From: Anaerolineales bacterium
GTDB lineage: Bacteria > Chloroflexota > Anaerolineae > 4572-78 > J111
Assembly (NCBI GenBank): GCA_012032575.1
Contig: JAAUSP010000520.1
Location: forward strand, 1-5,570
DNA: 5,570 nt
Direction of reading: 5' to 3'
In this document: positions 1 through 5,570 of the stretch, piece by piece
Position numbering within the stretch: position 1 is the first letter of the stretch
How the letters are laid out: the number at the start of each line of letters is the position of its first letter
The notes under the pieces: model-generated
The model's database searches: none
What the model was told of the DNA's origin: nothing
The model's input: only the letters and a program-made list of their open reading frames with translations
Position numbers and translations under genes: made by a program

Positions 1-1832
1 CCCCCTGGCCGATTTGATTGGCCGCAAAAGGCCAGGGCAATCCTTTGTTCATCGAGGAGCTGCTCAACTCGCTGTTGAGCCTGGGCGCCCTCACCATTGA
101 AGATGGTGAGTGCCGGCTGACCGGTGATCTCGATAAGCAGGAGCTGCCGGACACCGTCCAAAAAGTGGTTCTGGCCCGGATTGACCGACTGCCGGAGGCT
201 GAGAAAATCACCCTCAAAGTGGCGGCGGCCATTGGTCGCACTTTTCAGCGTGACCTGCTGGAGGCGGTCCATCCCTGGGTCACAGCGACCACCACCCTCA
301 ACGCCCATCTGGCCAGTCTGCAAGCCAAAGATTTCACCCGCCAGGAGGCCAAAGAGAGCAACCTCGATTTCCTCTTCAAGCACGTCATCACCCAGGAAGT
401 GGCCTACGAAACGATGCTCTACTCGCAGCGGCGCGAACTGCACGCTACCATCGGCGCGGTGCTGGAAACCCGCTACGCCCAGAATGAAGGTGAAGTTGTG
501 GACCTGCTGGCTTACCACTACGCCCGCAGCGACCAGCAGGATAAAGCCCTGCATTATCTGCGTCTGGCCGGTCAAAAAGCGCTGGATGGTTACGCCAACG
601 AAGCCGCCATTGGCTACCTGACCGACGCTTTGGCCGTGGCCGAAGCGCTTGAAGTTGTTAAAGTGCAGTACGAACTGCGGGCCGCCCGCGAGCTGGCCTA
701 CAGTCGTCTGGGCAACCGCATGGCCCAGGTGGAAGACCTGACCCGTATGAAAGGGTTGGCCCTAACCGAAGGTAACCTGGCCCACCAACTGGAAACGGGC
801 AACCGGCGGCTGCAACTGGCGGCCAACCTGGGCGACTATCCCGAAGCCATCGAGATTGCCCAGGATACCCTGACCCTGGCCGAGCAGGGCCGGCAGCCGC
901 TATGGGCCGCCCGAACGCTGGTCAATTTAGGTATCACCGAATGGCGGCAGGGCCGCTATCCCGAAGCCCGCGCCGCCTTTCAGCAAGCACTGACTATTGA
1001 TGGCGCTATCAATGATGACTCACTCAAAGCTACCAGTCTCAATTATCTGGGCCTGATCCACACCCAGATGTCCGACTACGAACAGGCCCGCCAGGATTAC
1101 CAGCAAGCCCTGGAAATTTACCGGGCCAGCGGTGATCGCGGCGGCGAGGCCGGCTGCGCCAACAATCTCGGCCTGCTGGAAGCCAGCCTGGGCCGGTACG
1201 AGCAGGCGCAACAGTGTTATACCCAGGCCCTTGCCATCAGCCATTCTATCGGCGACCGCCTGCGCGAAGGCATCAGCCTGAACACCCTGGGCCAGGTTCA
1301 GACAATTTTGGGCGATTACCGCCAGGCCCAGGACAATTTGGAACGCTCGCTGGCCCTGCGCAACACCATCGGCGACCGGCGCGGCGCAGCTTTTTGCCTG
1401 CACGACCTGGGTTCCCTGTACCTGGCTCGCGGCCAGGCCGAGGAAGCGGTGCGCCGCTTTCACCTGGCGTGCAGCCTGCGCCGCGACCTGGGCGAAACCG
1501 GCAACTATATCGCCAGCCTGGCGGCGATGGGTGAAGCCAGCCTGGTCGCCGGCGAAGCCGTGCTGGCCTACCAATCCCTGCGCGAAGCCGTTGAACACCT
1601 GCAAACCAGTTCCGGCAGCGGCGAGTATCCGCCCCAAAACGTCTGGTGGATTTACGCCCAAATCTGCCGCGCCCGCAGCGACGAGGCAGAAGCGCAGCGG
1701 GCGTTACGGGAAGCGTACAATCTGGTCAAAGCCAAAGCTAATCTCATCCACAACCCCGACCTCCGCCGCAGCTACCTGGAAAACGTGCGGGTCAATGCAG
1801 CAATCAAGGCGGCAATTGTGAATTGTGAATAG
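1..1832 (+). CDS. AAA-type ATPase / TPR regulatory protein, C-terminal part (5' truncated)
   Basis: This is the C-terminal ~600 residues of a large signalling ATPase of the kind often joined to an N-terminal adenylate/guanylate cyclase or transcriptional-activator domain; that N-terminus lies outside the window. Counting from the TTG at 18, GNPLFIEELL (residues 7-16), LPDTVQKVVLARIDRLP (43-59) and FKHVITQEVAYE (120-131) are hallmarks of the end of the AAA domain and its helical/winged-helix follow-on. A TPR array follows with a strict 40-residue period: G-[DRQ]-Y at about 312, 352, 392 and 432, and NYLG, NNLG, NTLG, HDLG at 342-465. The family-typical end DLRRSYLENVRVN (581-593) shows the C-terminus is native. 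The TTG at 18 is not a believable start: there is no ribosome site and it falls inside a conserved motif. Frame 2 upstream reads LADLI, which would join to AAKGQGNP if one G near 19-20 were removed, so the gene very probably continues past the left edge. Partners and ligand are unknown; TPRs suggest protein binding. Confidence 0.85.
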
Positions 1833-1890
1833 CCAATTGTGAATGATTAACGTTCACAATTCACAATTCACAATTCACAATTCATAATTT
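1813..1890. repeat. 7-bp repeat array in inverted orientation between convergent genes
   Basis: The left arm has three copies of TTGTGAA (1816-1822, 1823-1829, 1837-1843). The right arm has four exact copies of the reverse complement TTCACAA (1853-1880) and one variant, TTCATAA (1881-1887). The innermost arms, 1835-1843 and 1853-1861, pair perfectly over 9 bp around a 9-base loop, and the outer copies can extend the stem with a bulge. The array is AT-rich in a GC-rich region. It overlaps the last codons and stop of the plus-strand TPR gene and of minus-strand trpC. Confidence 0.9.
1835..1861. terminator. Possible bidirectional transcription end (AT-rich hairpin)
   Basis: A 9-bp perfect stem (AATTGTGAA with TTCACAATT) around a 9-base loop lies between two convergent genes, where a bidirectional terminator would be useful. 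The stem has only two G-C pairs and no clear U-tract follows on either strand, so intrinsic termination would be weak. The position supports the call more than the structure does. Confidence 0.3.
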
Positions 1891-2793
1891 ATCAGTTCTC
1901 TCACCTTCGCGCCCACATCCTTCGACTTCATCAGCGCTTCGCCGACCAGAATGGCGTCAATGCCTTCCCTGGCCAGCCGGGCCACGTCTGCTGCGGTATG
2001 GATGCCGCTTTCGGCCACAAAGCAGATATCGGCGGGCACATGCTGGCGCAGTTCGATGCAGAGATTCAAATCCACCCGAGAAAGTCGCGCAAATCCCGAT
2101 TATTGACCCCGATCAGCCGGGGCTGCAACGGCAAAACCCGTTCCAACTCGGCCCGGTCGTGAACCTCAATCAGGCGGTCAGGCCCAGTTCGTGAGTTACC
2201 TTTAGCAGGTCGGCCAGTTCTTTATCCTTGAGCACCGCCGCAATCAGCAGCAGCGCATCGGCCCCTGCCGCACGAGCCTCGTAAACCTGATAGGGATGAA
2301 AGATAAAATCTTTGCGGAGGAGGGGAGGCAAGGACGCGAGGACGCGAGGACGCGGGGAGCCAGTCTGCGGCTTGCCCTGAGCTTGCCGAATGGGTCGGCG
2401 GCCTGCCCTGAGCTTGTCGAATGGGTCGGCGGTCTTCTGTCTCCGGTCTCCGGTCGTTTTAAGATGTTGTCGGATTTGGGTCAGATACTCCAGTTTACCT
2501 TGAAAATACTTGACATCGGTCAGCACCGAGATAGCGGCTGCGCCGTTGGCGGCGTAGGTTTGGGCCAGTTCCACCGGGTCGAAGTGGTGGCGCAGTAGTC
2601 CCTTGCTGGGCGACGCCTTTTTAATCTCGCCGATGAGGGCTACCCGATCCGTCGCCCGTAGGGCTGCCACAAAATCCCTCGGCTTGGGGGCCAGAGCCGC
2701 CTCGGCCCGCACGACGGCAGGCTCGCGGGCTTGCATCTGTTTGGGCAGTTCTTCGTTCTGTTTGTATTTGATAATGTCGTCTAATATGGTCAT
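1875..2793 (-). CDS. trpC: Indole-3-glycerol phosphate synthase, frameshifted twice, with repeat-derived insert
   Basis: TrpC converts carboxyphenylamino-deoxyribulose phosphate to indole-3-glycerol phosphate in the cytoplasm. The ATG at 2793 is chosen because [15 protein letters not shown] is the usual N-terminus of the family; an upstream in-frame ATG at 2838 lies inside a repeat element. Segment one (2793-2173) carries [12 protein letters not shown] (Glu56, Lys58), YFQGKLEYL and LRKDF (Lys161). A missing base in a C run (GGC on plus, 2173-2175) then moves the frame; segment two carries LIEVHD and [13 protein letters not shown] second missing base (AAA run, 2081-2083) leads into segment three with [28 protein letters not shown] and ILVGEALM. 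All expected catalytic Glu, Lys, Asn and Ser residues are present across the three frames. Repaired length is 306 residues against about 260 usual; the excess is a loop insert at residues ~113-156. The final NYEL is encoded by the 7-bp repeat array. It is the last gene of the trpE-trpGD-trpC run. Confidence 0.88.
2332..2355. repeat. Three tandem copies of an 8-bp repeat (GGACGCGA)
   Basis: The units are GGACGCGA (2332-2339), GGACGCGA (2340-2347) and GGACGCGG (2348-2355). The array sits at the trpC 3'-side end of the inserted repeat block and encodes part of the SPRPRVLA stretch of the TrpC insert. Confidence 0.85.
2373..2434. repeat. Two tandem copies of a 31-bp repeat
   Basis: Copy one spans 2373-2403 and copy two 2404-2434. 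They differ at only about two positions, for example CTTGCCGAA against CTTGTCGAA. Because 31 is not a multiple of three, the two copies are read in different frames inside trpC and give unrelated peptides. The core resembles the TTCGACAAGCTCAGGGC type of interspersed repeat. Confidence 0.9.
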
Positions 2794-2797
2794 CGTT

Positions 2798-2803
2798 TTT
2801 TCC
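2798..2803 (-). promoter_or_regulatory. Ribosome binding site deciding the trpC start
   Basis: On the minus strand GGAAAA lies seven bases upstream of the ATG at 2793 (measured from GGA). It is modest but well placed, and it supports the downstream ATG over the one at 2838. Confidence 0.5.
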
Positions 2804-2812
2804 AGACTAAAA

Positions 2813-3012
2813 GGCCGGGATTTGGGGATTTTTTTCATGTTTTTGTATAATCGCGGCCTTCAAAGCGACGAACTTGAACGCTGGTGTCCCCGAAATTAAC
2901 CAACAGAGCCACCCTCATAACAAGCAGCGATAATTTGTTGGGTCAATTCAACATGCTTTTCAAGCCCTTTTAACATAAATCCCTACCCTTTAAAAATCCC
3001 CTAATCCCGGCC
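2813..3012. mobile_element. 200-bp segment bounded by 21-bp inverted repeats, holding a GxxExxY relic
   Basis: The plus-strand arm at 2813-2833 (begins GGCCGGGATTTGGGG) matches the reverse complement of 2992-3012 at 20 of 21 positions; the single difference is at arm position 11. The arms enclose the decayed gene at 2835-2976 almost exactly. The segment starts 5 bases after the trpD stop and ends 19 bases before the trpC start, so it fills the gap between them. I see no convincing target-site duplication and no transposase, so mobility is inferred from the repeat ends and would need a helper elsewhere. As RNA, the arms would form a long stem around a ~158-base loop. Confidence 0.55.
2835..2976 (-). 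pseudogene. Internally deleted GxxExxY-family protein relic
   Basis: From the ATG at 2976 the first frame reads MLKGLEKHVELTQQIIAACYE and then stops at 2896. The start matches the N-terminus of GxxExxY proteins (PDDEXK_3-like family, usual length about 125-130), which run H-x-x-LT-x-x-IIGAAYEVHN. One base over, from 2912, the next frame reads [19 protein letters not shown] and ends at the TGA at 2835-2837. This matches the family's C-terminus (xGLLINFG...LE-x-KR). About 80 central residues, including the GxxExxY motif and the likely nuclease core, are missing. Removing one G from the GGG at 2911-2913 would fuse both halves in frame as a ~46-residue peptide. An AGGGA sits just upstream of the ATG. 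The product cannot be functional as a nuclease. The family match is from memory of its conserved ends, not a search. Confidence 0.6.
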
Positions 3013-3017
3013 AGTTT

Positions 3018-4692
3018 TTAACTCACAAATTGTTGAGTAAAGGCCACAAACTTCTCCAACACCGCCAAAGCCGCGCCGCTGTCGAGGCTTTGCCGGGCCA
3101 GGGTAATCCCGGCGGGCAGGTCATCGGCTTTGCCGGCGGCGACAAGCGCGGCGGCGGCGTTGAGCACGACCACATCCCGGCGCGGCCCATTTTCGCGCCC
3201 AGCCAGGATGTTGCGGGTGATACTGGCGTTTTCTTCAGCCGTACCGCCCAACAGATCGGCCAACGAGGCGCGGGCAAAGCCCAGGTCCAGCGGATCGAGC
3301 GTTTCGGTTGTTACCTGGCCCTGCTGCAAGCGGCTGACCCGGTTGGGGCCGGTGGTGGTCAGTTCGTCCAGGCCGCCGTGCCATGCACCACAAACGCCCC
3401 CGACTGCCCAACTCGCCCAACACCTGGGCCAGCGGTTCGGTCAGGCGCTCATCGTACACGCCGATAATCTGCGCCTGCGCCCCGGCGGGATTGGTCAGGG
3501 GGCCGAGCACATTGAAAATGGTGCGCACGCCCAACTCACGGCGCGGACCGATGGCGTGCTTCATGGCCGGGTGCAGTTTGGGCGCAAACAGAAAGCCAAT
3601 GCCGATCTCGTCTATCGCCTGAGCCACCTGGGTTGGGGTCAGTTCCAAATTGACCCCCAACGCGCCCAGCACATCGGCGCTGCCACTTTTGCTGCTGACC
3701 GAGCGGTTGCCGTGTTTCGCCACCTTCTGGCCTGTCCCGGCGACCACAAACGCCGCCGTAGTGCTGATATTGAACGTCCCGGCGCTGTCGCCGCCCGTGC
3801 CGCAGGTGTCCACCAGGTCCGCCGGCCCGGTGTTGGGGCGCACCGGCGCAGCCAGCGAGCGCATGGCGCGGGCGCTGCCGGTGATTTCCTCGACCGTTTC
3901 CCCCTTCATGCGCAGGGCGGTGAGATAGGCCCCAATCTGGGCCGGGGTCGCTTCGCCGGCCATAATCTGCGACATAACCTCTTCGGCCTCTTCGATGTTG
4001 AGCGTCTCACCGTTCATCACTTTGTTGATGGCGGTTTTGATGGGAAAGATGAGGGTTGGCGTGGGGCGAGTGTCGGCGGCAGCCGCCGGTTCCGGCGCGG
4101 TGCTGGGTTTGGCCGCGCCGAAGTCGCCGGCCTCGATTTGCAGGAAGTTGCGCAGCATCTCGTGGCCGTATTCGGTTAAAACCGACTCCGGGTGGAACTG
4201 TACCCCGACCACCGGGTATTCTTTGTGCCGCAGGGCCATCACCTCGGCGTCTTTGCCCCTGGCGGTGATTTCCAGGCAGTCGGGCAGCGGCTCCTGCACA
4301 ATCAGCGAGTGGTAGCGGGTGGCGGTCAGCGGACTGGGCAGGTTGTGGAAAATACCCTGCTGGTTGTGTTCGATGGGCGAGACTTTGCCGTGCATAATTT
4401 TGTTGGCCCGCACCACCTTGCCGCCAAACGCCTGGCCGATGGCCTGATGCCCCAGGCAAACGCCCAGGATTGGAATTTCCTGATAAAAACGTTCGATCAG
4501 GGCCAGCGAAATCCCTGCATCGTCGGGCGAACCCGGCCCCGGCGAAATCACAATCTGGTCCGGTTTCATTGCCGCAATTTCGTCCAGAGTAAGCACATCA
4601 TTGCGGCGCACTTCTATCTTATAACCCAACTCACCCAAATATTGGGCCAGGTTGTAGGTAAAAGAGTCGTAATTGTCAATGAGTAAAATCAT
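3018..4692 (-). CDS. trpGD: Bifunctional anthranilate synthase glutaminase / anthranilate phosphoribosyltransferase (TrpG-TrpD fusion), frameshifted
   Basis: The TrpG half (residues 1-~188) supplies ammonia from glutamine to TrpE. It shows [29 protein letters not shown], the nucleophile in [10 protein letters not shown] (Cys79) and the FHPES motif (His167, Glu169), completing the class I amidotransferase triad. A linker rich in Ala, Pro and Thr (about 190-214) joins TrpD, which attaches phosphoribose to anthranilate: DTCGTGGD (295-302), TFNIST (306-311), [21 protein letters not shown] (326-346; PRPP and Mg binding) and [21 protein letters not shown] (382-402). After LGELGSRG the frame breaks at a C run (3397-3401); the next frame reads AFVVHG, then a second break (~3371-3376) restores [13 protein letters not shown] and the C-terminus to VS at 3018. 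Repaired length is 558 residues, right for a fusion. The ATG at 4692 has a strong ribosome site. The glutaminase needs TrpE, encoded just upstream. Confidence 0.92.
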
Positions 4693-4698
4693 GGGAGT

Positions 4699-4704
4699 CC
4701 TCCT
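4699..4704 (-). promoter_or_regulatory. Strong Shine-Dalgarno site of trpGD
   Basis: The minus strand reads AGGAGG, a perfect anti-16S match, six bases upstream of the ATG at 4692. It fixes the start and suggests trpGD is translated independently rather than by coupling to trpE, which ends about 85 bases upstream. Confidence 0.85.
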
Positions 4705-4710
4705 AAAAAA

Positions 4711-4783
4711 GGGAGTAGGTAGTAAGTAGTAGGGAGTAGGGGCAGAGGGTCTCCCCTGCTCCCCGGCCCCCCTGCACCCCTGC
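4711..4783. repeat. GGGAGTA / CCCCTGC low-complexity repeat between trpE and trpGD
   Basis: On the plus strand the left half is built of GGGAGTAGG/TAGTAG-like units (4711-4742). The right half has three copies of CCCCTGC (4753-4759, 4769-4775, 4777-4783). GGGAGTAGGGG (4732-4742) can pair with CCCCTGCTCCC (4753-4763) with one G-T wobble on the plus strand, which is an A-C mismatch in the trp transcript. No coding potential is apparent. It fills nearly the whole trpE-trpGD gap. Confidence 0.75.
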
Positions 4784-4790
4784 CGTTATT

Positions 4791-5570
4791 TTATCTTTGT
4801 TGTTCAGCATATTTGACTGCCTCGGCCATCGCTTTGGCTTTGTTCCAGCTTTCTTCGTATTCGCGCTGCGGGTCGCTGTCGGCGACGATGCCGCCGCCGG
4901 CCTGAATGTGGACCATATCGCCCTGCATTACGGCGGTACGGATGGCGATGCACGAGTCCATCGTGCCGTCGTAGCCGATGTAGCCGATCACCCCGGCGTA
5001 AATCCCCCGGCGGGTCGGTTCCAACTCGTCAATAATTTCCATCGCCCGCACTTTGGGCGCGCCGCTGACGGTTCCGGCGGGAAAAGTCGCCCGTAATAAA
5101 TCGAACACATCAAAGCCCGCTTTCAGCTTGCCGCGCACATCCGACACAATGTGCATCACATGCGAGTAGCGCTCGACCGTCATCAACTCCTCGACCTTGA
5201 CCGTGCCGTAGTCGCACACCCGGCCCAGGTCGTTGCGGCCCAAATCCACCAGCATAATGTGCTCGGCCCGCTCTTTTTCGTCTTCCAGCAGTTCTTCGGC
5301 CAGGGCAATATCCTCTTCGACGGTCGCGCCGCGCCAGCGCGTCCCGGCGATGGGCCGCAGTTCGGCCATACCTTCTTCCAGGCGCACGTGCATCTCCGGG
5401 CTGGCCGAGATAATGTGCAGCGGCGGGCTGCCCACCCCGCCGGGGAAGCGCATAAAACCATAATAGGGCGACGGGTTGTGCATGGCGCAGCGCCCGGTAG
5501 ATGGCAAAGGGATGGGCTGAGTGGTCCGGCGCGAGAGGCGCTGCGAGAGGACCACCTGAAAAATACTCCA
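4791..5570 (-). CDS. trpE: Anthranilate synthase component I, C-terminal catalytic part (5' truncated)
   Basis: TrpE makes anthranilate from chorismate using ammonia delivered by TrpG. The visible ~260 residues are the chorismate-binding core: IFQVVLSQRL at the right edge, ELRPIAGTRWRGAT, AEHIMLVDLGRNDLGRV (5273-5223), MTVERYSHVMHIVSD, FPAGTVSGAPKVRAMEIIDE (the GTVSGAPK part at 5075-5052) and IQAGGGIVADSDPQREYEES, with the usual end at TAA 4791. The N-terminal allosteric domain and start lie beyond the window. Between the frame of QRLSRRTT and NPSPYYGF the open frame gives an atypical PIPLPSTGRCAMH (about 5478-5520). The neighbouring frame over the same bases gives AHPFAIYRALRHA, the family's normal sequence, so two compensating indels flank it. 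A further base may be missing near 5561, where GDIFQ is expected. The family also includes TrpE-like PabB, but the adjacent trpGD and trpC make TrpE clear. Confidence 0.93.
   Translation of the reverse strand, partial: WSIFQVVLSQRLSRRTTQPIPLPSTGRCAMHNPSPYYGFMRFPGGVGSPPLHIISASPEMHVRLEEGMAELRPIAGTRWRGATVEEDIALAEELLEDEKERAEHIMLVDLGRNDLGRVCDYGTVKVEELMTVERYSHVMHIVSDVRGKLKAGFDVFDLLRATFPAGTVSGAPKVRAMEIIDELEPTRRGIYAGVIGYIGYDGTMDSCIAIRTAVMQGDMVHIQAGGGIVADSDPQREYEESWNKAKAMAEAVKYAEQQR

Larger units (their letters stand above)
2325..2460. repeat. Composite of short repeats inserted in frame within trpC
   Basis: This block lies between the codons for IRQHLK and PLLRKDF of TrpC, which are nearly adjacent in ordinary family members. 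It contains three kinds of tandem repeat: an 8-bp unit, a 31-bp unit holding GCCCTGAGCTTG, and two copies of CTCCGGT (2441-2447, 2448-2454). On the minus strand it encodes low-complexity residues including PFDKLRAG and IRQAQGKP, peptide signatures that I recognise as translations of a widespread intergenic repeat, not of a protein domain. The reading frame stays open throughout. Confidence 0.85.

Noticed and set aside
1020..1661. Long minus-strand open frame of 213 codons
   Set aside because: It is the antisense of the TPR repeats, with composition typical of shadow frames in GC-rich DNA and no recognisable domain.
1853..1887. Possible CRISPR-like array at the TTCACAA repeats
   Set aside because: The unit is 7 bp with no spacers, so it is a simple tandem repeat.
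2793..2838. Longer trpC start at the ATG at 2838 ([14 protein letters not shown] extension)
   Set aside because: The extension is translated from the inverted-repeat arm and is not family-like; the ATG at 2793 matches the normal TrpC N-terminus and has a ribosome site. The ATG at 2838 only overlaps the relic's stop.
2846..2851. Perfect TATAAT on the plus strand near the trpC start
   Set aside because: No plus-strand gene lies downstream and no matched -35 was convincing. It is better explained as part of the GxxExxY relic coding sequence on the minus strand.
2844..2890. Minus-strand promoter for trpC upstream of 2838
   Set aside because: A TTATAC-like -10 exists but only weak -35 matches at acceptable spacing were found; it also overlaps relic coding sequence.
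3130..4179. Long plus-strand open frame of 349 codons opposite trpD
   Set aside because: It lies antisense to clearly conserved TrpG/TrpD motifs and shows only low-complexity shadow composition.
4797..5096. Plus-strand open frame opposite trpE
   Set aside because: It is the antisense of conserved TrpE motifs including GTVSGAPK and QAGGGIVADSDP.

Overview
The window holds the 3' part of a plus-strand regulatory ATPase/TPR gene that converges on a minus-strand tryptophan biosynthesis operon. Read on the minus strand the operon runs trpE (C-terminal part, cut by the right window edge), then a trpG-trpD fusion, then trpC. The organism is most likely a Chloroflexota bacterium (Anaerolineae or Caldilineae-like). 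This is inferred from the large AAA-ATPase/TPR protein, the GC-rich coding sequence, and several short AT- or GC-biased interspersed repeat families of a kind I associate with filamentous Chloroflexota and cyanobacteria. No taxonomic marker is present, so this is not certain.

Layout from left to right: 1-1832 (+), tail of an AAA/TPR protein; 1813-1890, a 7-bp repeat array in inverted orientation that supplies the last codons and the stop of both convergent genes; 1875-2793 (-), trpC, read in three frames and carrying a repeat-derived in-frame insert of about 42 residues; 2813-3012, a 200-bp segment bounded by 21-bp inverted repeats and holding an internally deleted relic of a GxxExxY-family gene; 3018-4692 (-), trpGD fusion, also read in three frames; 4705-4790, a G/C-skewed low-complexity repeat at the trpE-trpG junction; 4791-5570 (-), the trpE C-terminal region with two compensating indels.

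Together the trp genes cover chorismate to anthranilate (TrpE plus the TrpG glutaminase), anthranilate to phosphoribosyl-anthranilate (TrpD), and closure of the indole ring (TrpC). trpF, trpB and trpA are not seen; trpC is the last gene before the convergent neighbour, so they must lie upstream of trpE or elsewhere.

Two things stand out. First, each of the three gene junctions, and the inside of trpC, is occupied by a different family of short repeat, one of which encloses a decayed small gene. Second, about eight apparent single- or two-base indels interrupt genes whose catalytic residues are otherwise intact. Several sit in homopolymers, which points to consensus sequence error rather than true gene decay. 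I see no new multi-gene system; the most novel candidate is the inverted-repeat-bounded GxxExxY cassette.
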